Assembly: GCF_037975245.1 (NCBI RefSeq)
Contig: NC_092576.1
Location: 45,421,111 to 45,485,110, forward strand
DNA length: 64,000 nt
Direction: 5' to 3'
Origin: Apostichopus japonicus
Lineage: Eukaryota; Echinodermata; Holothuroidea; Aspidochirotida; Stichopodidae
Under the pieces are notes generated by a model. The model ran no database searches. It was given only the letters and a program-made list of their open reading frames with translations, and was not told where the DNA came from. The stretch's first letter is position 1, and each line of letters opens with the position of its first letter. A program made the translations under genes and the position numbers. Shown here in pieces: positions 24,831 through 34,994 of the stretch.

Positions 24831-24932
24831 AGTGTTTACACGGGTCCAAAAATCGGGAACCAGTACCCGAGGGCCGTTACCCGTCGGGTATCCGGGTACC
24901 CGGAAAAAAATTGTTTACCCTCGTGTATCACT
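24831..24932. repeat. Short GGGTACCC-rich inverted-repeat element
   Basis: About 100 bp starting AGTGTTTACACGGG and ending CCCTCGTGTATCACT, which are imperfect inverses. The interior is dense in CCCG/CGGG words including GGGTACCCGG. It abuts the end of the tandem array. It may be a tiny MITE; no target duplication is evident. Confidence 0.4.
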
Positions 24933-25369
24933 ATTTTCAAGAAATTACATATTGGATGCTGTAATAAATGCATTATACTGACAATGTTTTCATGTTCAAA
25001 TACGTAGGTGTAAGATAAGGTATAACACCTCCCTCAATAATTTTTATTTGCTTCTGTTTCTTTCATTAACTTGTTAATAAATTAATTATTTAATTATAAT
25101 TAGCATTACTACTAACATCGCACTGCCGCCACTGCTTATGCTAGCTCGTGCACGTCTATTGGATCAAACCATATAAATTATTATTGCTCTACAATTCCGA
25201 AGTGGGAAAATGATTTCTGAGGCTTGCTCTCATATTGCCAAGGAATCTCAAAGCAATTATACTTTTCTTCAAATTACTTGGGCTAAAGGTATCTATGTGA
25301 TCGCGATGGTGTGTGTATGCAAGCATACTAGGTATATAAGTAGCCCTTAGTGAGCAGAATGCTTTTCAT

Positions 25370-25720
25370 GGTCACTTAAGGTCAACAGAGGCAAACGACT
25401 GAAGACTTCTTATGTCCAATATCTCTAGAAGATAGTCGCTTGATGTTCAATTTGGTTTGTAGGTATCCATGAGAATATCATTTCCATAGGTTTTCAGGGG
25501 GTGTCAAAGGTCATTTGAGGTGAACTGAGCTCAAAGTCTGAAAATTTTGTAAATGCAGTGTCTGAAAAACTTGGGAAAGTGCGCTTTAACATCAAAGTTC
25601 GTATGTAGCTAGCCCTTGGTGAGCAGATGATGCCTATTTTTCTTGGAGGTCAAAGGTAATTTGTTGTCAACTGAGGTGATAGTCTGTAAACATTGTAAAT
25701 ACGATATATCAAGATGGGAA
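25370..25720 (+). repeat. Diverged ~145-bp repeat family, ancestor-like copies
   Basis: Blocks such as 'GGAGGTCAAAGGTAATTTG' and 'GTAAAT(A/G)C(A/G)(A/G)T(A/G)T' recur at intervals of about 150 bases and resemble the better-kept array at 30165-30640. No frame is conserved. Confidence 0.45.
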
Positions 25721-26156
25721 AGTAGATGACTCCTACTGTTTATCATGGCAAATAACAATCACTTGAAGTCTTCTGAAGACAAAGTAAGAAAACTGTTTAA
25801 ACAGGTTATATCAATCAGTAACAGTTGCTACAACTTCATCCTTGGTATGGAGGTTAAAGTCATGTCAGGTAACTTTCTAAAGCAAATGATCTGAAAAATG
25901 TAAGTATCAGCACTGAAGAAGTGAAAGTTGGTTTGAAATTCAGCCATTAATGTGTAGGTACTCATCAATAGTTACTGTCAAACCATTGTATGACATTGGA
26001 CATTTCTGGTGAGTAACACAGAAGTTGTATCCAAAGTTGCATCACACATATGCAAGGAACCAATAACTGAATTGACTTTCTGGTTTGTAAATGATGACAG
26101 AAACTTATTTTTACAACAATTGTCTGCCGTTCATGATCATATCAGGTGATGCTACC

Positions 26157-27137
26157 TTAGGTAAAGCTACCACCATACCTATTTCTAAAGTTATAAATTA
26201 TACCTGTTCTGTTTGTCATCTTTGACTGTTTTGCCTTTTTCATCTTTTTCTTTAATTGAGGCAGTGGACGAAGGGCTGATTTCTTGAAAGACTGGTGTAG
26301 AGGCAACTGGCTTTCTCTCGGTATGGTCTGTTCCAGTTCAGCACATGCCAGTGTGAGTTGGGAGATGACATTTGACATGACATCAACATCAGAGGAGAGA
26401 AAAGAGAGATCCTGCAGAACCTTCAGTTTTTCTATGAGGCACTTCTGGGTAGAATGGATATACCGATTGCAGGTACTGGCTTCTTCACCACTGATGTCTG
26501 TCTCATCTTCCTGTTGGACAGGGCTCCCAGTATCAACTTCTTGATCATCTCTTAGGCAAGATTTGTACTGAACTTCCTTTGAAAGAAAACTCAAGTCCAG
26601 GTTAAAATATGCACTGTTTTTATACAGTGGACTCAGGCTGTTCCAGGTGGCATCACTGTGTGCAAATATTGCAAAGAGATGTTTGCATTGCATGAAGTTT
26701 TCCATAAATGCAGCACATTGACATTTGGGGAATGATTTTGAGTCCCCAAGGAACACTTCATACCATTTTAAGGAATTTTCACTTTTCACCTGAAAAATAT
26801 TTTCACCAACCTTTTGGACATCCTTTGATTTGTAGTGAGCGGCCGCACTTATCTTTGTCAGGCAGTGCTTAACAAAGGCTCTGGGTCGATCATGCAAAAA
26901 TGCTGGCACTTGTGGGTTGTATGCATTGTACTGGCTACTGGCATAGTTTTTGCTTGCGTAGGACATCACTTGATCTGGTATGAAGTCCAACACCAGAGTT
27001 TCAGCCAATGAAGAGACAGTGTTTGTAGTTGTCAGCTTAAGGTAGAACTGCTTCAGTGTTCTGTTAAGTGCTTCTACTCCATTGTTTGTTGTGACTGATA
27101 CATTGAAGCCAGGCAGTGCATATGCTCTGCACCATCG
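26157..27137 (-). CDS. Last exon: end of MULE DDE core plus SWIM zinc finger
   Basis: The acceptor TTACTTAACAG precedes RWCRAYALPGFNVS. The exon is 981 bases, exactly 327 codons with the stop, and joins the exon at 28035-28218 in phase 0. Residue 22 is the Glu of TTNNGVEALN, the position of the third catalytic acid in MULE transposases. Residues 139-153 hold the SWIM motif Cys-x-Cys-x9-Cys-x-His (CQCAAFMENFMQCKH), a zinc-binding module for DNA or protein contact that often follows the MULE core. The tail is acidic, then Leu-rich (possible coiled coil), then basic (KKKMKKAKQSK), a possible nuclear signal. The exon is undamaged and codon use looks normal. Confidence 0.85.
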   Translation of the reverse strand, partial: RWCRAYALPGFNVSVTTNNGVEALNRTLKQFYLKLTTTNTVSSLAETLVLDFIPDQVMSYASKNYASSQYNAYNPQVPAFLHDRPRAFVKHCLTKISAAAHYKSKDVQKVGENIFQVKSENSLKWYEVFLGDSKSFPKCQCAAFMENFMQCKHLFAIFAHSDATWNSLSPLYKNSAYFNLDLSFLSKEVQYKSCLRDDQEVDTGSPVQQEDETDISGEEASTCNRYIHSTQKCLIEKLKVLQDLSFLSSDVDVMSNVISQLTLACAELEQTIPRESQLPLHQSFKKSALRPLPQLKKKMKKAKQSKMTNRTGIIYNFRNRYGGSFT

Positions 27138-28034
27138 CTGTTAAGTAAATGGGTAATGGTCAGCCTTGAACTGTACTGAAATATGAACATTTACTGTCTC
27201 TTTCATGAAATTGCAATTCTCCTCATTTCATTTTTACTATTATTGACAGTTTTACCACTAAATGCTTGTTGTTAGATCATATGCAACTTACAGAGTTCAC
27301 AGAAGTTAAATTCATATGAAGTGGATAGACTATTAAAAGTATCACAAAACTGGACTGTACTTTCCTGTAATTGTACTGGGGTTTCGAGTAGTACCAAGTG
27401 TAGCAGAACTAGCAAGCATTGAATTTGAGCTGGCTTTATTTAAACTTCAAAGTACTTAGATATTAAAAGTTCAACTGAAATCATTATCAATCAAACACTG
27501 TTTCAGTCATTTACTTGTAAGCCTTAGCTAGAACCTTTGAAGACACTGCACACTTGAACATACGTGTTATCTGTATGAAAAAGTATCAGGAAAGCTAATT
27601 AGCGCAATGTATAGTTACTGTAAGGCTGTACCTATGTGGCATCCAATTTATCTTGCAGGGAATAGATAAATTAGATAGTGAATATAGAGTTACTGACAAT
27701 GCACAAATTTTGTTTCATTGTAACAATGTTGTCCTAATGAAAACTAGTCATCACACATGCATGTCAATGTATGACACGTTTATAACTAGAAAGACAATGT
27801 ACTTATATTTATATTAGTTGATTCATAGCAAATATCTTTTATGTACCAGTTATGTGAATAAAAGTTTGGGCAAAAATTGATACGACCTAACAGTTATTGT
27901 CTAATATCTTAAATGGAATGATTTATTTTGTGAATGATTCTTGGGAGCTATAAATCACAAGTAAGAAGGAAAGCAAATAGCTGGATCTCATTTTGGAAGT
28001 ATTGCCTTAATTTTATGATGTAGCAATAACATAC

Positions 28035-28218
28035 CTGACATATGCCAAGCCATCTAGTCTCAGTGTATGCTTTCACTCTGTTGTTTGAGGCGTACAACTT
28101 GCTTGAACGCAAAATGTGGATCCCTTTGTCACACTTTTCTTTTGAGTTTGCTGTTGCAATGTCCCTCAGCATTTTCAAGAGGTGGTGTTGGTTGTCAGTG
28201 GTTAGTTGGTTTTTTTTC
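28035..28218 (-). CDS. MULE transposase exon, helical insert between second Asp and Glu
   Basis: 184 bases flanked by TTTATTCCACAG and CAG|GTATGT. It reads KKNQLTTDNQHHLLKMLRD... and ends ...ETRWLGICQ, then continues in phase 0 into RWCRAYALPGF. A Leu-rich helical stretch followed by a conserved Trp before '(R/K)W..A(Y/F)' is usual in MULE proteins. Entry is in phase 2, which does not match the visible donor of the preceding exon (phase 0 in its motif frame). The exon begins with a run of eight A after the first G, a likely place for an indel. Confidence 0.75.
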
Positions 28219-28571
28219 CTGTGGAATAAAAATGATGTTTCATGGTTAGTGTTAAATTGGTGTGGGAAACAACAAAGAAGTAGCCTTCTACTTAACTTAG
28301 GTTCTGTGAAAGTGGCTGGTTCAAATCGAAAATGAACTATCAAAGCTGTGGAATCCTTCAGTGTTAACCTGTAGCCCAAAACAGTCTTATGTACATACTG
28401 ATAGTATGTGGTAAACAATGCTGGAAAGGATAAAGCCAACTAATGCCCTCACCATTTTTGACATGACCAATTCTAGAACAGAGTGGGTACATACTAGTAG
28501 AAAGTTGATAAGTAGATTTGTGTTGCAGTCTAGTGTCTGTATTTGATGATAACAGTTAGATTGAAACCCAC

Positions 28572-29599
28572 CTTCCCTGCACCAGCTTGCTCTCTGTGAA
28601 AGCTGCAAACATACTTGTGAGCCTCTGGAAACACATCTTGAATGGCCTGATACTCTGGTTCAGAATAGTCGATCATAAAGAATCGAGGTTTCCACCGAAG
28701 GTTCCACTCCTTGATGCTTGAAAGGGTCTCTGCAATATGTGCAGTCGTCTCACTCTCACAGATAAATGTTGCAACAGGTGTATACCCAACATTTGTCCTT
28801 ACAACCATTATGAATAAGGGGAGGGCATATTTAGTTGTACGGTAGGTGGCATCAAGCAGTACTAGTTCTCCATATCTTTCTAGTACAGTAGCATCTTCTG
28901 TTGCACTGTCTGGTAGATGAAGAGGAAAGTGTTTTCCTTACATATGGCTCATCACTATTATCATCTAAATCGTTATCATCAGTTAGGGGAAAACATCTTT
29001 CTGTTAAAATGTGTGCCTCTCTGATAGGTTTTGACGCTTGTTCATGACTTTCCTCGCTCGTGCATTTCCGAAGGAAGAAGTTCGATGACTTTTCTTTCTC
29101 TTTCCAATCAGCAACTTTATTTTCCAGATTTTCTTGGTCCAGTCCAGAAAATCTACCTGCAACTAATGCATGATGCACATGGTTTTGGATGGCATGGCAG
29201 CTTGGAAAATATGCTCTGTCATTTGATGTTGGTTTGACCTGATTTGCTGGGCATTGTTCCAACTCCACAAATGTTTTAAGGACTCGCTTAATTAATGGCA
29301 CTGATGTAATACCTAATGAGACATATTCATTTATTTTGTCCCTTACAGCTGCATCAATTGGTTTGGAAAAATCAATTTCAATGGACACTTTGTGATTTTT
29401 ATGGGATTGGTGCAATGGTAGTTTGACATGGATTATCTGCTCTGGATTGGTATCAGCCTCTTTGGAGTGAATCGTCTGGTGTAGTTTTCCATTGTCTTCT
29501 GTTTTTTCTCTTTGGCCAGCAGTTTTTGACAGTTTGAATGCATTGTATCTGGAAGACAAAGTTTGAAGCCATGGATTTTTGAAGAGATTTCAAAGTAGT
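28572..29599 (-). CDS. Main MULE core exon, with frame breaks
   Basis: In order: a basic segment SSRYNAFKLSKTAGQRE, a spacer with VSLGITSVPLIKRVLKTFVE, an acidic stretch DDNDLDDNSDEPY, then ENTFLFIYQTVQQKMLL in a second frame, then ERYGELVLLDATYRTTKYAL in a third frame, the second catalytic Asp in FFMIDYSEPEYQAIQ, and the C-x2-H element VCSFHREQA. Two breaks lie between about 28845 and 28945, and a third lies near the donor (28572-28590), where the expected Trp codon after EQA appears to lack one base. Near the 5' end another frame (DYFEISSKIHG) is open and the main frame meets TGA. Acceptor TCTCTTTTCAG at about 29600; donor GGGAAG|GTGGGT. Confidence 0.7.
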
Positions 29600-29699
29600 C
29601 TGAAAAGAGAGACAGCCATACCCACCTAATGAGATTATTCAACTTATATGTTTGCAATTTGTTCACCAATAGCAGCCAGGCAACTATAAAGCAGGCACT

Positions 29700-30164
29700 A
29701 ACTGCATCTGTCTATAGAGAGCCTTAAAGAGGGAAAGGCCGGCCATGCAAATTCTGGAGGGTCGTTCTAGCCTTAACAAACAGGTTTGATTATAAATAAG
29801 CACACATTGTGTTTTATTGTGAACTGCGAGCAACCCTCACAGTCATGAATTCATCGACTGAGTAAGAATAAGGTCATCAAATGGAGATGAGAGCTAAAAA
29901 ATAATTTTTTTGATTTAGCAAGACTGTGAGGTTGATAGTCGAGAAATGGGGGACCTGGAGTTAACAGGCCACCTGACAGGGACCTTGTACTAGTAGTTGA
30001 TGAGCCAGCTGACAAGATTTTCATGGATTTGTCACAATTTCTATTTTTTTTATAACAAATACCCACTGAATTGCTCACATAAAGCAGCACCCCAACATAC
30101 ATTCTGCCATTGTTTTGGGTTTCGATGATAATCGTAACCTTTGCATTTAGGATGGCGTATGTGT
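29700..30164. other. Intron sequence, no exon recognised
   Basis: Minus-strand frame 29851-30240 overlaps the start of the dispersed repeat array and lacks any link to the MULE exons, so I treat it as noncoding intron. Confidence 0.5.
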
Positions 30165-30640
30165 AATTGCGAGTGTGTGTGTTTGGGAAGCCCATCTCGT
30201 AAACATGATATCTCAAGAAGGTAAGGTCAGAGCACTTCATATTTGGTATGTAGAAGGATCATATTAAGTACAAGAAGCCTATTGTATTTGGTAGAGATAA
30301 AGGTCATTTAGTGTCAACATGGGTTAAATTGTGGAAACCTTGTATACAATATATCACAAGAAGGGAAGCATAGGCAGACCTCATATTTGTGTGTAGAAAA
30401 ACCACATTGAGTGCAACAGGCCTATTGTTTTTGGAGGAGGTCAAAGGTCATTTGCGTTCATCAGAGGTCAATTGTGAAAACCTTGTTAACATGATATCTC
30501 AATATTGGAACCTAGGGTAGATTTCATACTTGGTATGAAGGTGTATAACATTGATTAAAAGAAGCCTATCGATTTTGGTGGGGGCCAAAGGTCGTTTCGG
30601 GACAACAGGTCAAATTGTGAAAGCCTTGTAAACATGACAT
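30165..30640 (+). repeat. ~145-bp repeat array, about 3 copies, inside MULE-gene intron
   Basis: Each unit carries 'ACATGATATCTCAA(G/T)A', 'AGAAGCCTATTG.TTTTGG', 'GGTCAAAGGTCATTTG' and 'AATTGTGAAAACCTTGT' type blocks at about 140-150-base spacing. Members in the opposite orientation occur at 62225-62440, and diverged ones at 25370-25720, so the family is dispersed. Confidence 0.75.
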
Positions 30641-30738
30641 TGCAGGTCATCTGATTCATGAAAATTTACATCATCGAAATTATGTATTTTTTCATTCTGG
30701 TTTAAATAAACTATGGAATGGAATTACTCATACTGTAC

Positions 30739-30842
30739 CTTGTGATGTGTCTTATGTAGACTTTAGATGGACATCCAACTTTCCGGCTTTTCTGTACATA
30801 GAATCTCTTTCGGCCTGGTTGGCCATAATTGTGATCTGAGAT
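30739..30842 (-). CDS. N-terminal exon, FLYWCH/FAR1-like Cys segment
   Basis: Acceptor TTTCAACAG (a second AG lies 7 bases further on) and donor ACAAG|GTACAG. It reads ISDHNYGQPGRKRFYVQKSR then KVGCPSKVYIRHITR. The pattern 'R-x-F/Y-V-Q-x-(S/T)-R-K-x-G-CP-(A/S)-x-(V/I)-x-I-(R/K)-x-I' is common N-terminal to MULE-derived animal proteins, where it forms part of a zinc-type DNA-binding fold. Placed upstream of 28572-29599 in the same orientation, it fits the usual order. Confidence 0.7.
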
Positions 30843-31054
30843 CTGTTGAAAGTTAAAGAAATAAAAATATATAGTACAAGGAGTCATTGAAGTGGTGGGA
30901 GGGTGGGGGGGGGGATAGCGGTTTATACTTTCAAACCTAACGTAGGGGTAAAGAATTCATATGATATATGATAGGTAACTCCTGAGATATACATGAGCTT
31001 ATGATATGTTCCTCACATGGAACACATTACCTTACCAAATATGAATGCATTCAT

Positions 31055-31355
31055 TGAGGCTTCATTAAAGCTTTGAATGCTTATAAATGATGGCTTATAT
31101 TTGCCCCAAGAATGCCTTCGCTAAGGCTGCACCAGAGCCGAAAAATTTAAATTAGCTAAGGCATCGATGGCTTAAATTTGCATATAAGTATTCACTTTGA
31201 GGCTTTAAATAGGCATTCGCTCTGCAGCCTTAATGCTAGCATAAATTTGCTCTGAAGCCTAAAATGAAGGCTTCATTAAGGCTTCTCAGCTTTGAATGCT
31301 TACAAATGATGGCTTATATTTGCCCCAAGAATGCCTTCGCTAAGGCTGCACCAGA
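31055..31355 (+). repeat. Direct repeat pair of about 80 bp, GCCTT/AAGGC-rich
   Basis: 'GGCTTATATTTGCCCCAAGA' and the following 'ATGCCTTCGCTAAGGCTGCA' occur at about 31091 and again at about 31308. Between them lies sequence rich in short inverses (GCTTTAAA, TTTAAGGC). This is a local duplication or a small palindromic element. Confidence 0.75.
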
Positions 31356-31359
31356 ATAC

Positions 31360-33240
31360 CTTTTAACATGAGTGAGTGCTTTTTAAGGTAGCAAGTTGAC
31401 AAAAAATGATAGTTGACAAAACTGGCTCTTATTTTATTTGTGAGGCAACAAAACACACTGCATGGTAATGTTGGTGCTCAACGTTTATTGCAGAACTTAT
31501 TTTTTTGATGATGTTGTTGCTTACTTGCTGAGGGCAGGCAATCAAATGTCGCTCTCGTTTGATTTTGATCAAAATTGGTATGATGAAACAAACAACTGTT
31601 TGGTTTAATTTAATGTCAAGAAAATGCAATTGCAGATCAGCAAGATGTAAAATATTATGCCTGCTTTATTATATATCTGAATGTGGTGATAATATCTAGC
31701 TGATTGACTTCTCTTTTCTGGTGTCAATCAGTATGCACAATGTGCACTGTACCTTGTGCACTCTGGTGCTAATAAGTTTCACTTTAACCTTAATATGCAA
31801 TTGTGCATTCTACTAAATTTTCAGATAGCTATAGCTGACATATATTTTGCATTATTAGTTTGTATACTGCAACAGCCAGGACCTGTATGTTTAGCTGCCA
31901 ATTAAATCGTCGTTAGTGCAATCTCTACCCCAACACCTATTTCAAATTTTGGCTGTATTACTTTGTCAAACATATTCTTGCTTTTCTTGCAAGACAATAT
32001 ATTCCATATATTACCTGGTTTTCATTTGATCTTAATTTTGTTTTTGTTTTTTAGGGAGGTTCTTTTATCTTCGATCTCAATGTCCAAGAACCAATGAAAG
32101 AATGGAAACTGTTGACAAACTACCTTCTTATAATTTAACAGTCCTTGCATGTTTTAGTTTGGGCTTCTTTCTTGACTATAAATAGCAACTTAACAACATA
32201 CTGATATTGTTTGATATTTAAAGTCAAAGATTGCAGTTTTTGGGAAAACTTTCATAACTTTACTGTACATTATAATGGTAACAGTTTCCAGACCAACATT
32301 CACTGTTGGATTTTTCTTTGGTTTTGGTGGTTTTCCATACTGGCAGTTCAATATTTCCCTGCTTGTTACTTGCAGTGGTATGTTGTCATCAATCTCTTCA
32401 ATTTTCCACAGGATTCGGTTCCTGGCAGCTTTCTTTCCTTTGCTGTCATCTGCCCTGTATTAGGAAAGTGAATGTGGGTAAATGCTTAGTATGGCATAAA
32501 GGGATGTATGTGGTGAATTATGGACCAATGCAGGATTTCTAAGAAGATTAATTGTCCAGGGGCCCCTGCCAGAAAGGATCACCTCATTGGGGACTTGGCT
32601 GAAATTTACTTGAACTTTTCAATGCAATAACAACATGCTACTAATTTGATGTGACTGCATTTGAAAATATCATGATCTGTGGCATGTGTATATATGTGAG
32701 TTTGAATCGAGTGTGTGAGGTCAGCCAAAACTGTATTTGAAAGGTTAATTGTTTCAAGTTTCAAGTTTATTAAAAATTCCAGTATATTTATAAATAGGAT
32801 ATGAAAACAGTTAAGAGTTATAAAGCTTGAAATAGCATGTATAATAAGTCAAAAGTTAATCAATGTCACTGGCTGCAGACATATCATTCATGATCAAACC
32901 ACACTGTATTAGTTCAAACCGACATATTTTTTTAGGTTCCCATGCTTTGCTAAGAATAGTCTGTACAACGAAACCCCTGTATACGAGGGAGCAGCAGAGA
33001 CATGTCAAGGTCAGATGACATTTTCTAACTGAGAAGATCGATTGTATGTAATCACAAACATTTTCTCAATGATAGCATGCTGTACATATATAGTTGGACT
33101 AATAAAGTTACAGTGGGGGGATCTTAAAGAGCCACAGATGATGATTTTGTTTTTAAGAATTAAGAACAGCTATTGGGTGGCAATTAGATGTGCCTACATA
33201 TGGTTTATGGGACAGATCAACTCTACTGTGCATAATATAG
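31360..33240. other. Putative intron, no exon recognised
   Basis: AT-rich. The open plus-strand frames at 32211-32542 overlap one another in three frames, which argues against coding. A 'TTTCAAGTTTCAAGTTTATT' block at about 32751 resembles 3' tails of non-LTR elements, but I cannot place it firmly. Confidence 0.4.
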
Positions 33241-33424
33241 CATAATTATGTAGGCCTATGAGGTCCATCTAAACTAGAGCACCAATGGTGCAGAGCTCAT
33301 ACCTTTTTGAGCTCAAAAATGTAGTGCCCACAAAACTTTATGGCCCACCAAATTTCAGACCATTTTTCAGATTCTACCAATTTTGGGCCCATGAGGCCAA
33401 ACATTTTAGGTTCAAAGACAAATT

Positions 33425-33491
33425 AATCCCCCTAGCTCAAAACGGCGAACCCCCCCCCCCTCCGTTAGCAGAATCCTGGCCACACCACTGG
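33425..33491. mobile_element. hAT-type right terminus, partner end not found
   Basis: A C run (about 33451-33460) is followed by AATCCTGGCCACACCACTG, nearly the same as the right end of the 49585-50645 element (AATCCTGGCTACGCCACTG). The left end was not found within the preceding kilobase, so the element is probably truncated. Confidence 0.55.
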
Positions 33492-33959
33492 CTATAATTC
33501 CTATTTTCCCCCTTTAAATCCTATTTTACCCACTCTCTCCAACAATACCACTGACCTACCCTATTAAACTTTCTCCCCTCTACCTAACTTCAGACATACT
33601 TCACAAGCACGCCTTCCCAAAATTTTGGCTGGCTGCCTACATACCTCAGGCTCAAAGGCTTCTAAGAATCGGCAAGTGCTGATTGGCTATAGGGCTCTCA
33701 TGCTTACAGTTCAACAGTTAATAACAACTCCCAATCCTGCTTTAATTCCACTAACAGCCTCTGCAGAGCTTAACCACAAACAAACACTGCAGAGACTGGG
33801 AGACAAATTAAAGGAGCTTTGGCAAAAAGGTGAAGGCTCTGATTTTTTTAAACAATGGGGATTAATTGTAATTAATTAACTTTTGACCAAAAATTATTAG
33901 GCATCACCTTATTCATACACAATCCAACAATCATCAGTTCAACTTTGAATATGATCCAT

Positions 33960-34510
33960 CAAAATCTTGAGGAGATTGAGATATTTGAAAATATTACAAA
34001 GAATGACCCCTGATGACCCCCTAAATGACATTTGACCTCATTTTTCCGAACACCCCTCGTAACCCTCATCCCGAGGAACGTTGTGACTAAGTTTCGTTAT
34101 AACTGGCCATACACTGTACGAACGGAAGCAATTTGAAAATATAGGGCCGGGGCCCGGGCCACAAAAGACCCCTAGTTGATCTTTGATCTCAAATTCATGA
34201 ACACCCTGAAGGTAAAACTTCCATAGTACTATCGTGACAAACCCTCAACATTGTACCATGGGAACTGTAGGAGAAGAAGCATTTTGCGTATTTCCACAAA
34301 ATGGCCCATTACGGCCCACAGGTGACCTTTGAACCCAAATTTCAGACCATCTCTGATGGCCCTATACCCAATGGTCCTTGTGTCTAAGTTTCATGAAATT
34401 CCATTAAACACTGTGCGAGTGGGAGCGGTTTTACCAATTGTTGACGGATAGAGTGATAGAGGCCGCACTGTAACAATAGCTCACACCAGCATGCTGGTAT
34501 GAGCTAAAAA
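33960..34510 (-). repeat. Dispersed repeat ending in a GAGCT palindrome
   Basis: It carries repeated 'GACC(T/C)CTGATGACC' and 'GTGACCTTTGAACC' blocks, 'TAAGTTTCATGAAATTCCAT', and a terminal 'AGCTCACACCAGCATGCTGG' followed by TATGAGCT. The last part is a near-perfect palindrome centred on GCATGC. This style of repeat is widespread in marine invertebrate genomes. There is no coding. Confidence 0.6.
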
Positions 34511-34845
34511 GGTATATATTTTATAAAACTATTATGCCAATTTAATACTTGAAGGTGACTTAAATACCAAATCATTTTGGCTATATGTGATTGCTTAAAT
34601 GTCAGTATAATTGTAGAAACATGTTATTACTGTCCATGCAGCTACAAAATCATTGATTGATTGAACAATCATGAGAGGCCTTTACTTCAATTTCAAGCAC
34701 ATTTTCTTAGTCATTGTAGAAAATCTAGTTTTCATGACAGGAAGATTAGGTACGGCACAATTTTACAGCTCGGAAAATATAGGTAATAGAAAACTTACCT
34801 TTACGGTAGTGGTGTTATGTCTTAATTATTAAATTGTTTTCTCAC

Positions 34846-34994
34846 CATTTTGCATATGATGTCAATGTTACTCGACTATGACACCTCAGTAGTTGTTGCA
34901 ACTCATCTTTGGAATTCACAAGACCACTCACAAAATCATCGCCCATAGTCGTCATTTGAAAAAAATGGAGGTAGCCATTCTTTGGGATGGGCAT
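34846..34994 (-). CDS. Candidate N-terminal exon of the MULE-related gene
   Basis: Acceptor TTTCATACAATTCAG and donor AAATG|GTGAGA. The frame starts MPIPKNGYLHFF and contains SKDELQQLLRCHSRVTLTSY. A helix of the form 'S.EEL...L..F...T.T.Y' just upstream of the Cys segment is common in MULE-derived animal proteins. The 149-base exon enters in phase 0 and leaves in phase 2, so one more small exon is needed before 30739-30842. It joins 37762-37901 in phase 0. Confidence 0.55.

Larger units (their letters stand above)
26157..30842 (-). pseudogene. MULE-type transposase / SWIM zinc-finger gene, core exons, frame-disrupted
   Basis: Minus-strand gene assembled from exons at 30739-30842, about 28572-29599, 28035-28218 and 26157-27137. 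Together they give, in order, an N-terminal Cys-containing segment like FLYWCH/FAR1 DNA-binding modules, a MULE DDE core (LLDATYR, MIDYSE, NNGVE) and a CxC...CxH SWIM finger. MuDR/MULE transposases and animal proteins derived from them have this layout; they cut and join DNA or, if domesticated, often act as DNA-binding regulators. All introns I can place have GT/AG ends. However, the frame breaks at several points in the exon 28572-29599 and at its joins, so this is either a decaying copy or a gene hit by assembly indels. Confidence 0.75.

Noticed and set aside
32211..32542. Three overlapping plus-strand frames
   Set aside because: Mutually exclusive frames over the same bases, AT/T-rich hydrophobic content and no splice or family support.
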